Assembly: GCF_001039355.2 (NCBI RefSeq)
Contig: NW_019773910.1
Location: 1-25,294 of the forward strand
Length of the DNA stretch: 25,294 bases
Source: Lingula anatina
Lineage: Eukaryota; Brachiopoda; Lingulata; Lingulida; Lingulidae
Direction of reading: 5' to 3'
Below, one piece after another: positions 1 to 10,485 of this stretch. Numbering within the stretch: position 1 is the first letter of the stretch; every line of letters starts with the position of its first letter. The position numbers were made by a program, and so were the translations under genes. The notes beneath the pieces were generated by a model that saw only the letters and a program-made list of their open reading frames with translations, did not search any database and was not told where the DNA came from.

Positions 1-609
1 GCTGAGATTACCTGGTGAAAGTTTAGGCCAGTTTTGTCTATGCCCCGTAACAAGACATTTAACTTTATTTTATTAAAAACGAAATCAAGTTATAGTAACA
101 GGTAACCTGTACCTTTATACAGGTGAAGGCTATGTATCTGGAGGCAAAGAACTAGTATTTACCACATTATCCTAAAATGAAAATCGGCCATTAATCTGTT
201 TTATTTTCTAATAAATCTATCGAAGTTCATTAAAAAATCAACCGTAGTCTGCGTTTTTGTTGTTTAAAAGTACACTATAACAGAAGTTAAAAGGGGAGGC
301 AAACTCCATTTATGTAACAGAACAGAGATTTGTCAATTCCAGCAGGTTCCATTTCTAATTGTGTAAAGTCCTAAGGGACGAGGCATCAGCCTTGTTACTT
401 TATCAAAGTATTAGAGGGAACCATGGGGACGTACTGGTGACTTAGATACAAATATCTGAGAAAGAGGAACTTTTCTGCTTGAGCTCATCCCCATGGATCA
501 TGTCCAATTTTACATTTTAATCTGATTTTAATCCTTGTATCATTAAATCGGGCTTTGATTGCATGGAAACTGGCTTAAATGGAATGCATTACAGATAAAA
601 CGAAGCTAC

Positions 610-624
610 CGTCACGTCGTGACG
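610..624. repeat. CGTCACG-T-CGTGACG palindrome
   Basis: Seven-bp arms around one base, followed immediately by a TGACGTC half-CRE. This is a small GC-rich patch in AT-rich DNA and a possible bZIP/bHLH site, with no gene nearby. Confidence 0.4.
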
Positions 625-1192
625 TCCTACGGGACGAGAAAGTCTGGAACAATACGCGTGAGAGGAGGTACATGTAACTTTTCAGTCACAAGGGTCTATG
701 CGTTTCGAATGCAGTCTTGGCAAGAAATACATAATATGGTGAATTGGTACTGGATAAATACTGTCCGTTTATTATTCCTTGCTTCACCGCACTCGCTAGT
801 CTAACGAAATGTCTAGTCCCACTTTCTTTCAAATTCCTAGCAACCTTTCTTGATTATACGCTTAGTCGCGAGACTTACGTGTGTTACGTCCGTCTCTCTC
901 ATTATTTCCGTGTTGATGCTCTTTGCTATTCGTATACAATAACAAAGGTATAGATAGTATAGATTGAAAATATTTTATAACTGTATACCTTATTCAAATG
1001 TCGCATTGGGAATTAATAAACACAGGAACGAGAGGCATGTTTTTACCACTCTCTAGCTTCAGTGACATACGGTATTTTCATGTGACTGCTTGTCTACAAT
1101 GTACACAAAAATATTGAAATAAAAATGAACAAATGAATAAAAAGAGAAGATATCAAGATTAAAACATTTTGAATAAATCAAGAATACATAGT

Positions 1193-1232
1193 CATATCTA
1201 TGGCCACCCTCCTCATTATCTTCATAGATATG
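1193..1232. repeat. 10-bp inverted repeat
   Basis: CATATCTATG (1193-1202) and CATAGATATG (1223-1232) are exact complements with a 20-nt loop. Too short for a confident hairpin RNA gene. Confidence 0.6.
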
Positions 1233-3939
1233 GATAGGGCAAATTCAGACAGAGGAACTTGAAATGACCTTGGCATTTGAAAAAAAATCAACTAGTTTCC
1301 GAACAGTCACTTTTTAATCTCGTTTGCGACTGTCGGTCTACCTTTCTCTGGTTAACATGTGATATGAATGACAGAAACATAACAAATCTAAGGCCGTTGA
1401 ACTCATGATATAGTATTAACGAAGCATTTCCTGGGAAACAAGGAGGGTATTCTCTCTCGGGTGACGTCTGAACATGCGTTGAGTACCACCAGCTTGAAAC
1501 ACCCGATTGAATCCCGGAAAGTCTTATCTGACGGACTGTTTTTCTTGGCATTTTTTGTGCATCTCGGGGCGTTCTGAGGGCACATAGCGACGCCTCGGAT
1601 ATGCTACCCATCTCTCGGGGCTTATACAGGTTATTCAACACACTGAGAACATAACAGAAGAGAAAAAACTTCTGTGGCTCCACCAAAGGTACGAAAAAAG
1701 GATTTTATCAGTGATAAAAGGTTGTTAATTAAAACCACTTAAACACCAAACTTTATCCTGCTCTGTTAGATCCTTAAGTTCCAACCTTCGTTTAAGTCGA
1801 AATGTCTTTTGGAAGAACACACCCATTTGAAAATAAACTTCGGGTGATACTTTAATTTAAAAGGGGCAACGAAGGCCTCTTTGGGCAAGGTAAACTGGGA
1901 AGATATTCACACCTTTTCACCTGTGATAATGTGACAAGTTGTACATTATTTTGCAATTTTAAAGTGTATCCCTATCAGCATTGCATCAACCCAGGGCACC
2001 ATGTTCGCATCACTAAAAACATTTGTGTAAAATACATTTCATATTTATTGTCTTCAGTATATACTGCCATTCAACACGAATCTTACTGTTCACAAATAGA
2101 AGTGAAATTGGGGGTGGGGGCATAAAATAAGGAATACTTTTGCCTCACTTTCTTCTTCAAAAATAACAACACGAAAATACATGTACTCTTACTGTCCAAT
2201 GTGAGGCACAAGGAATGAAAACATTGTATTGTCCAATCTCTTTTTGTTTGGTATGTTTTTTTAGATCGAGAATGGGAAGAAAGGGGTACCTCCGAAGCAA
2301 ATAGCAGAGGGGGCACCACCGCCCCCCCTCCCCCCTCCCCCACCGGATCCGGCATAACTACCAGACTGGAAGGAGGATCGTAGATTTAAACTTATCGTCA
2401 GATCACAAAATGTTCTTCGGCAGAACCCATAAACCCATTTTCGATATGAGAAAACGATTGAAGCAAGGAAATTAAAACTAAAATTAATGGTAGGCCCATG
2501 TGTTTGAGATGAATTTGTTTTCTCACAGGGCCGGTTGTAATATGATTAATGTTCTTTAATCAACCGAAATACCTATGGTGTTGATCGCTCTAATATGATT
2601 TGGATTTATAACTGCCTTTTTGTCGGTCAGGGGAATCTTTTTATAGACCCCAGTCTTGGTGCGCTTCGACTCTATGCCTTCATTTACCATAAAACCCCAT
2701 TCATTTATTCATTGTGGACGTATTATCTATCATTTTGCTGTCAAAGCTTGATATGCGATGAAAAGGACACAGCAGTTAATATGTTTTTCGCCACTGAACC
2801 GACTCGTAGTGGTGTAGTCAGGGATATTGGGAATAGCTCATAATGGCTTTATTTATTACAGTATTACTTGCTCACTTTGCCAAGGTAAGACTTCAATCTG
2901 GTTGTGCTTCTGTGATCAGGTTATCATCCATCTTCTACCTTCTTTTAATATTGAATGATAGGCCCAACGTTTTTTCACGAGTTTTCGTGGTTTACGAAGG
3001 TTGCAATTAGCATAGGAAGTAAAAAAAGCTGGTTATTCTAAACAATTTTGCTTTATGCTTCCAATATTTCTATTTACTGATTCAAAAATACAGTGCCATT
3101 AAACTAATAAGCTATCCTGATAAGACAAGCACACTTTATTCTCTTTAAATGTTTTGTGGTATGTAATAACAGTCTTACAGTGCTATGTAAACAAATCTTT
3201 AGTAGAAGTACTTCAGTAGACCAGAGCAGAAAAGACAGGAATAGAACAGACGAATACACTCACATTAAATGTCCATATTCATTTCCCACAGAGCAATAAA
3301 CGAGAGCATTTATGAAACACCTGTATCTGCCATCCGCAATCGATTGGTTTATGCTTTTAAGATTATATCAGCATCTCCAACCGTCTGCTTTGTACCTGGG
3401 GCGGGATGTGCGACGTAAGGTCTTGTCCTCAGTTCGAGGTCACGGCGCGGCGACGTGCTACTTGGGCTGCCCTTTTGATGAAAAGATTTACAGCATTTGG
3501 TATGTGAATACTTGGAATACCTCCTAAGCGTTCTATCAGCGATTCCGCGCATTCTTGGCGTTCTTCTCTTCCACAAAAGACCTTTTGTTGGACTTCACCT
3601 GTTTGCAAAATTATTAATATACATATATGTTATCTGTATATATCTATTTGAAGTGGGTGGGACATTCATATCTCATTCGAAAATCGGCCTTGTCGTTTCA
3701 CTTGGTATTTGTTTATGCCACAAATCATAAGCTGAATGTAGTACGTCTGATAACACGTTTTTTCTGTTTGTTAAGAAACGAGAACGATACTTGACTTTAG
3801 TGGAAATGTGCAAATCAGCATCTTTCATAACTTTTAGGCAATAAGGTTTTGGTAGAAGTAGCTACTACAGCATAATGCACGTGCAGGTTTCTTGAGCAGT
3901 ATTCGAATATAAAAAATCTCTATTTCAGACACTGCCAAG

Positions 3940-4007
3940 TTATTTTATCTCAATAAGTTATATTTATTATAATTTTTATTTTATCTCAATAAGTTATATT
4001 TATTATA
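3940..4007 (+). repeat. Two copies of a 32-bp AT-rich repeat
   Basis: Positions 3940-3971 and 3976-4007 are identical 32-mers sharing the core TATCTCAATAAGTT, offset by 36 bp with a short spacer. This is a recent local duplication in non-coding DNA just left of the ATAA microsatellite. Confidence 0.9.
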
Positions 4008-4064
4008 GGTCTTTTGATTAAAATCAACAATTCCTTAAATTTAGGTGTCAGCTTTGCTGTGGGG

Positions 4065-4065
4065 A

Positions 4066-4108
<43 letters not shown>

Positions 4109-4110
4109 AA
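4065..4110 (+). repeat. (ATAA)n tetranucleotide microsatellite
   Basis: About 11.5 uninterrupted ATAA units, flanked on the right by further A-rich sequence. Confidence 0.97.
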
Positions 4111-6128
4111 ATAGAAAAGAAAAAAATTAGTATCAGCTTTCTTCATTAGTTAATTGAACTCCTCAGGAACTATGTTGGTCCCTCAGTTAACTAAAATGCG
4201 GGTTCAGTTAAATCAAAATTACTTTCAAAATATTTATTAGAATTTAGCGTGAAAGAGTGACAGTGACTTGAATAAATTCCTAAGCCATCTCCACCAAGAC
4301 AAGTTCGAACACGATCAAATTTTATTGTCCTAAACGTTTCTGAGCTCAGCTACTTAGTTTGGTTAACCCTTAAGAGATGGGCGTTTTCCAATGTCTCTTG
4401 TTGTTTATGGGCCATTAGAGCTTCCCTTTAAAGTACCCTATTAGGTCTTTTTTATTAGAAAGAATACCCGGCAGCGATTCGCGTGAGCCGCGTCAATTAG
4501 AGATTTTATATTCAGCCTGAATCCAGCGAAATGATACCCTTGGTGCCTTCTTCAATTGACTATGATCAGTGTTTCTTTCTCCCTGAACATTTCAAGAGTG
4601 ACGCATCCACTCACCCAATCGTCAATTAACTTTTTATGCTTCTTTTGGTGAAGTGAATTAATACTCGATGTTTTCATGAAATGAATGGGTAATCGTTCGT
4701 TTTTGATATTCATGGAAAGTTAATATACATGTAAAGAAACCTGCAGGCATTAAATAAGCATTTAATTGTTATGCAAGAGATATTGATCATTAATTTGATG
4801 GATAATTGGGAAAGCGATTGATATATCACATCTTGAGCATTGTAGTAATCTTAGCACTGATAAAAAGCCGATCCGATGATTTAAATGTATATATTATTAA
4901 CATTGGTAAACTTTTATCATTGTGCAGATAGTTCTAACACGCCTGTACTATTGCGAGAGATGAGCTAACGCAATCATGTCACCTCTGATGAAATCAGAAA
5001 CGCAACAATAGTCTTACAAACGAGCGCAACAGGTCTCTAGTGTACTGGTATATAGCCGATAGCAACTGTTTTTCATTTATTTATTTAACATTTTTGTCGG
5101 CTTGATATTTGATTTTTACAACAACAAGTGCAAGTTGCCTATTTGTAAAATTGCCGTTTTTCGGTACGAAAATGCAATACATGAATAACGATATGTCAAA
5201 TTTAAACGTGTACCTGTATGCATGCAAAAACAAAGCTGTCAAAGTACCAAAATTATAAGCGTTTCGAGCCATCATTTTTATTGTCCAGAGACATAAAACT
5301 ACATTATCTACCAACTATTATTCATCCGTATATGGTTACCCAAAGCGACATTTTCCAACTCTACATTAATATAAAGGTTTCAAAAGATGATAAAACTCCA
5401 AACTGTTCAAATTCCACTTTCTCTAGCGCTCTCCACTTACATACTAAAAAGCTGAATGCTAAATATAACTGATTTAAAAAAATTAAAATAGAGTTTGAAA
5501 ATTTCACCAATTTGTCATTTATCAGAATATACGTTGAGAGAAATAAAATAAAAAACCCAGGAATTATACTCCATAAAAAATTAAAATGTTTATACGATAT
5601 TATGTATAATCATTTCAAAAATTTATATCCAATAGCAAGTAAAACAAAAAATATGATATATTACAAAAAAATGCTACTTTTACTGCTACCAGCGTATAGT
5701 GAATAATAAAAAAGTACAGAATATTAAGAAAAGATAAAAACATGTACGATATTTTTATTGATGAAACATAAGAAAATTAGAGCCACAAAAATAACATTAA
5801 TGAAAAATCTAAACCTTGTGGCTAAGTGTAAGGTATCTATGTAGATCACAGAAAAAAATCGATTAAATCGATTAATAAAAACTACCAAAAACATCCAATA
5901 TATAGTAGATGCAGGATTCAATATATTGCTACGGTCACCTTACCCAAACAACATGATGTCCAGTAGCGGCCAGTTCCATGAATGAGCTTTAGCCCTCAAA
6001 TTGGCCGTAGCTTTTAGATTAAAATATGGTGTACTTTACTTCAAGATACATGTAAATGGATAGTAGTCCCCCTTAATAAGGTAAAAATCGGTCTGCTATG
6101 TTTTTCTTGTTATGGAATAGTCTCAATT

Positions 6129-6134
6129 TTTATT
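6129..6134 (-). promoter_or_regulatory. Poly(A) signal AATAAA for the RING gene
   Basis: Reading the minus strand, AATAAA occurs about 257 bp after the TAA stop at 6391-6393. It is a plausible 3' end for the transcript, giving a short 3' UTR. Another signal could be used. Confidence 0.45.
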
Positions 6135-6390
6135 GAAATGAACTACAACTGCTTTATCTTGCCTCAAATTAGACTAAACATCTATACCAATTTTGGGCTT
6201 AAGTTCTCTTGTGAAACAAAACATAAAACTCGACTGAAATGGAAGTCGCCGACTGCTGACTGTGTCTCAAAAATTGATTCAATGACTATACGGATACATG
6301 TAGTCAAAGGGATATTGACCTTTCAGTCATTACTGCAAAGATTCAAAAGATTTGAGCCGGCTGGCGAACAGATGTAAACGCCTTCCTTAA

Positions 6391-8200
6391 TTATGCAGCA
6401 TCTTTCAAGTCACCCTTTAAAATATTGTCAAAGTTTTTGTTGCACATAGGACATCTTTTTCTCTCGCGCAGGCTGCTGCGGAGACACTTCCCGTGAAACA
6501 TGTGACTACACGGTGTGATCCGGGCGTTTCTCATACTCCCCAAGCAAACAGCGCAAATGTCCTTGTAGGCCATTGTCTCCCGGAATGTGGCTCGTCGAAA
6601 AACCGAAAGCTTTTCTGTTTCTCGGCAAATATTATGCCAAGCAGTGGCGTATGCTTTGTGTATAGCCAAATACATGTTGCTGTATATCACCAGAGCGATG
6701 ACTAACATTGTCCAAGGGGAGGAAGGGCGGCCCAGGGTGAGGTACCATATTATCAACGCCAAACTTACGCTAGTCTCCAATGCTGCACAGACAATGCCCG
6801 AAGCATCCTTCTCCATTCCCTCAAGGATATCAAAGGACAGTGCGTCTAGCGTGTGAAACACGGTGACTTTTAGCATCTCTGATGTAATGACCATGTGCAT
6901 CGCCCGCAAGAATGTGTCTGTCACGGTTCCGCACAACAGATAATCTACGACCATAACCAAACACACTAAAATCCCCTCCGTTATCTGAAACTGCGTCTTC
7001 TTGTTTGACAATGGCGAGCTCTGTAGGAATGCCTCTGTAGTTTCATGAATCATTTTTGCGGCATCTACCACCAAGTTGTATCCCACGAATGACGTCAGCC
7101 AAGCCATGCGCAGAGAAGACTGTGGCGGATATGAAACGCGGCGGATATCTGCTACCAACAAAAAGAACATCACTTGTTTCAGACGCTGGTTTACCGGAGA
7201 ATCGTGAGTCGATGCAATGTCTTCTTCCTCAAGGGGCGACGAAGAATGGAAGTATCCCAGCGTTCGGCCAGATTCAGCAGGATTCGCTGAAAAGCCCAGG
7301 ACGAAGGATATTGGTAGCCACAAAAGCATGAAGATTATTTTAGACAATTCTTGCCCAGCATCGAGGGAGAAATAGGACACAACGAGCAAAAGGATGATAA
7401 GAAGGTTGAGCACAATGGCTGGTATCACCATATAATACCACACCCAGCGGTAGTCGTCCATGCACAAGAAAAATGCCACGCTCACCACACCAGCGACACC
7501 TATAAATAGAATTGATTTTATAATTATTTTAGAATTGATATTATACCAGAATTGATTTTATAATTATTTTAGAATTGATATTATACCTGATATTATGATG
7601 TGAAATACTGTCACGACGTTTGATTGGTAATAAAATCAGTTTTATATCTTTAGGCATTATCTTTCTGAAAAAGGAATGATATGCAAATCATTTACTGTCT
7701 ATGCAAACTTTATAAAATGGACATTTCAAATAAAGGTAGATGCTTAAAACATCATTGAAAGGTGCGCGTAATAGTTGCTAGTTACTTGTACAATGAAAAT
7801 ATTCGTTTTATCGTTAGGTACAACAAGTTAGTTACATGCACATATTGGTGTACAATGATAATAATAATAATGCTTAAATGAGATTTTTTTCTAATTGATT
7901 TGTAGATGACTTTCGCTTTGAGGCTTTACTAAATATGCAATTGTGACTTTTATATAGGCAAAACACACAATGCAAATGACGTTTACTAATTGGGTTAATA
8001 TATAGCAAAAATGATTTTGTATACAAATAACATAACTGATAAATGAGTAATTAGATAAGGACTATATTCAACTCACAGTAAGATAGTGCCGTCTTCATGT
8101 CTATTCTAAGCCGGACTCTCTCGTCTTTCATAAGCGAGTCTGCACCGTCCCCAGGCTCCCTAGCCGGCGAGCATCCACTCCTCATTTCTTGATCGACCAT
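6391..8200 (-). CDS. Multi-pass membrane RING-H2 ubiquitin ligase, TRC8/RNF145-like RING
   Basis: Probable membrane E3 ubiquitin ligase, by analogy in the ER. Coding parts on the minus strand: 8200-8077 and 7499-6391. The intron 8076-7500 has donor GTGAGT and acceptor TTTATAG, and the joint restores a TGT (Cys) codon in frame. The start at 8200 gives 410 residues. Upstream of it the exon is open to its acceptor at 8223 (TTTTACAG), so 8201-8222 is either 5' UTR or more coding sequence. A polar N-terminus (1-40) is followed by about seven hydrophobic segments (near 46-57, 61-85, 96-112, 176-191, 214-238, 276-297 and 303-321) and an Arg-rich linker. The C-terminal C3H2C3 RING has C357, C360, C372, H374, H377, C380, C391 and C394. 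Its ARITPC and CPMC wording matches TRC8/RNF139-type fingers. Those relatives are about 660 residues with a longer membrane part, so this is either a short divergent member or lacks upstream exons. I do not recognise the membrane region itself. Confidence 0.85.
7508..7587 (+). repeat. 40-bp perfect tandem duplication beside the RING-gene splice acceptor
   Basis: Positions 7508-7547 and 7548-7587 are identical copies of an AT-rich unit containing AATTGATTTTATAATT. They sit in the intron of the RING gene within 10 bp of its 3' splice site (minus strand), so they occupy the branch-point and pyrimidine-tract zone. Identity of the copies implies a recent event. Confidence 0.95.
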
Positions 8201-8345
8201 TAGTAATTTCCCTCTGTTATCCCTGTAAAACATGAATTTTCAGTTAGTCAATTAAACCAGACAAAATTAAATTACCTTTACCATACTTAATTCTTACTTT
8301 GCGTGTTACATTATCGTTCAAGTAGAGGATTTCATCACTTACCTC

Positions 8346-8400
8346 ACTTACCGTTTTCATCGCAACATTGCCACTGACGTCATAGAGTATTATATAAAAC
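8346..8400 (-). promoter_or_regulatory. Possible 5' non-coding exon and core promoter of the RING gene
   Basis: On the minus strand a good splice donor (AACG followed by GTAAGTGAGG, GT starting at 8345) lies just upstream of the acceptor used by the 8222 exon. The sequence before it cannot be read through in a phase that fits the next exon without a stop, which suggests 5' UTR. Slightly further upstream are a TATATAA-like stretch (about 8390-8396) and a perfect palindromic CRE, TGACGTCA (8375-8382). The arrangement fits a short non-coding first exon but is inference only; the true start could lie farther upstream. Confidence 0.3.
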
Positions 8401-9148
8401 AGGAAAAAAATTCACAACTTAAGCAAACTTTGACAAAAGTTAAATCTCCTCTTGCATCAGCATTTACACTGCGGCTCTTAATGATTTAAAGCTGTCCTCG
8501 TCCAAATATGGCTGCACAGAAGAGAGGAGACATGCACATAAGATTTGCAGGAATGAGCGCACCTCAAAATATGTTACATCACGTGCTCAAAAATAGCATG
8601 ACGTAAGCGCCGTCTCAATGTAACCCTCACCGAATTGTTCGTGACCATTGAAAGCATTCAGACGATATATCTGGACAGGATCGACCCAGACAGGTGCACA
8701 TGTGATTCACATATAGACCTATATCATTGACGTGACTTTAACCAACAAACCCATAAGCTTTTACCCGTCTCTACTTAAAAAAATACTTTAGAAAATGTGA
8801 CGTCAAAGGTATTTAGGGAATTATTTCAAATTCTTGGGGAAAAAATTAAATTCTGTAAATGAGAGTCTGCTTTAAGTTTTTTGACACTTTTTTTCTGATT
8901 CTTTTCTATTTAAACAATGCTCCAGCAAACGTTAAGCCTTCATTGAATGGAGACAATAAAGTCCAAACCTAGCTCGATCGTCAACAGAAATCGATCGTCT
9001 GGAGTTAGTCTGGAGGTCATGCGTCTCTTTGACCGAGAAGTCGGACACTCACGTGGCTAAACGAGAGACGACACTCACAGTAAAGAAGCTGCGTGAGAGT
9101 GTCCACCGAGTATGATTTCAATAAAAAAACAAGCTGATTGGATTCCAT

Positions 9149-9171
9149 ATGCAAATGTAACACATGCAAAT
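9149..9171 (+). promoter_or_regulatory. Paired POU octamers ATGCAAAT
   Basis: Two perfect octamers at 9149-9156 and 9164-9171, with 15 bp between starts. Three more in the same orientation are at 7681-7688, 7970-7977 and 16895-16902. In AT-rich DNA one or two by chance are expected, so only the pair is noteworthy. Confidence 0.2.
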
Positions 9172-9830
9172 TTAATAGTACCGTCTTTAACAAAAACTTG
9201 AAAATATTCAACTTTTATTATTTGGCAGAATGTGAATGTGTAAGTTCGTTTGAAAGTAGCAGTGTCCTTTTTGTCCGTTTGTCTGCACAATGACTGTCCC
9301 CTAGCCCACTACTTATATGCATGACAAAGATAGTCCTTGACCTACATAACACAAAACTGGTCAAAACTGGATGATTCTTAACGACAACCAGACATGGGCC
9401 TGATTCACACTTAAATAACTCAGATCGGTTCTAAGCTCAAAGGGTGTTCAAAACTGGTTGAATCAGATGTATTTAAATCGTACTTGTCGTCACTGCTACG
9501 AGAACGTCATGAAAGCATAGTGTGACGAGACATTCTAACACACGAATGGAGATAAATCAGCCTTTGTGGTCGAGGATAAGTAATAAATAGGATTTCTCGA
9601 TAGAGCAATAATTTGAGAACTACCGTATAATACAACAATATTGCATCTATGGGACAAATATTGTAACGGTTTTACAGTTTTAATTTGTGGTTGAAATTGC
9701 TAGCCTTTTGTTTTAGTGATGACTGAAATCTGATATATTTCTGGAAACGACTGTCAGCTATTTAAAAGATACTTTCAAACAAAAATTGCTAAAACTGTGG
9801 CCTCTATTGTGCTACAAAAAAAAAAAAAAA

Positions 9831-9968
9831 ATGACTACAAGTCAAGTGCATGGTCGCAGTTTGAGCCACTCTCAAACTGGACTTACAGAGAAAATTGAAC
9901 GCCTACTGAAACTGCGTGCTACTTTCAACCGCTTTGGAATTGGCACCATTTTGAACAAAAAAGTCAAG
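9831..9968 (+). other. Orphan exon-like ORF ending at a splice donor
   Basis: Starting at an ATG directly after a poly-A run, 46 codons read to an AAG followed by GTACGG, a reasonable phase-0 donor. The base and amino-acid composition is more protein-like than the surroundings, with a short amphipathic stretch around TEKIERLLKLRATFNRF. A (GT)19 microsatellite begins 13 bp after the proposed donor. I found no convincing downstream exon and do not recognise the peptide. It could be a first coding exon, a retrocopy fragment (the poly-A run is on the wrong side for a sense retrocopy) or chance. Confidence 0.2.
9857..9879. repeat. Perfect 9-bp hairpin
   Basis: CAGTTTGAG and its exact complement CTCAAACTG are separated by CCACT. 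A 13-bp stretch overlapping the right arm (AGCCACTCTCAAA) also recurs inverted at about 10453-10465. The hairpin lies inside the orphan ORF at 9831-9968. Confidence 0.6.
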
Positions 9969-9980
9969 GTACGGCTCTAT

Positions 9981-9981
<1 letters not shown>

Positions 9982-10019
<38 letters not shown>
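9982..10019 (+). repeat. (GT)19 microsatellite
   Basis: An uninterrupted GT dinucleotide run of 38 bp, with Z-DNA potential and no evident gene link other than lying just past a possible splice donor at 9969. Confidence 0.97.
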
Positions 10020-10021
<2 letters not shown>

Positions 10022-10468
10022 GGTGGGTATGGTGATTTTGCAACATTTGTTTTTAATGGTTAAACCGATTTTGATTTTTTTTTTTTGCTTTATGGTGGAC
10101 TAGTTTTGGCAGTCTACGGTCGTTTTATGTGGTTTTTAGGTTTATGCGCCCGGTTTATTAATTATGTGGCGATTTTACGACACTCGTTTACTAACCATGA
10201 AGGTGACAGCAGAACGTGCATCCATCGCCCAATAAATGCTCCGTGAATTTGCTTAAAGCTTTTTAACACACCCTCACTGAACATTACAACACATTACTAA
10301 ACATCACAAATTTTGAGCGATGCTCAGTGAAATGTCGAAATGCTTTAAGTGGGCTTACGCTTACTGGTTATACCTTAACTGAACTATTTTAACCCTCTCA
10401 CGCTTAAATCTATAACACAACGAAACAAGTCATTTAATCAAAATATACACTTTTGAGAGTGGCTGGCA

Positions 10469-10485
10469 TCGCCATCTTGTGGCGA
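10469..10485. promoter_or_regulatory. TCGCCA-N5-TGGCGA palindrome with YY1-like core
   Basis: Perfect 6-bp arms enclose TCTTG, giving GCCATCTTG, which resembles the YY1 consensus on one strand. Isolated in intergenic DNA. Confidence 0.25.

Larger units (their letters stand above)
1..6128. other. Intergenic region without a supportable gene
   Basis: AT-rich DNA with many stops in all frames. The longest open frame, 132 codons on the minus strand at 1288-1686, has no recognised domain and no coherent splice context. Contents are the palindromes at 610 and 1193, a short TTTTATC-AGT-GATAAAA hairpin near 1702-1718, a C-rich tract at 2322-2341 (possibly a decayed transposon edge, since GGATCC follows), the 32-bp duplication at 3940 and the ATAA microsatellite at 4065. 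No tRNA-like or rRNA sequence seen. Confidence 0.6.

Noticed and set aside
1288-1686. A 132-codon open frame on the minus strand.
   Set aside because: No recognised domain, no splice context, overlapped by another open frame in the same GC-richer patch, and no start context or poly(A) signal that singles it out.
1702-1718. TTTTATC-AGT-GATAAAA hairpin as a histone-type stem-loop or terminator.
   Set aside because: The sequence does not match the histone stem-loop, and there is no gene to end here.
2322-2341. C-rich tract as a G-quadruplex on the minus strand.
   Set aside because: Only three long runs are present, so the four-run pattern is not met.
3349-3576. Arg-rich open frame on the minus strand in a small GC-rich patch.
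   Set aside because: An overlapping open frame exists on the other strand, with no domain and no consistent splice sites.
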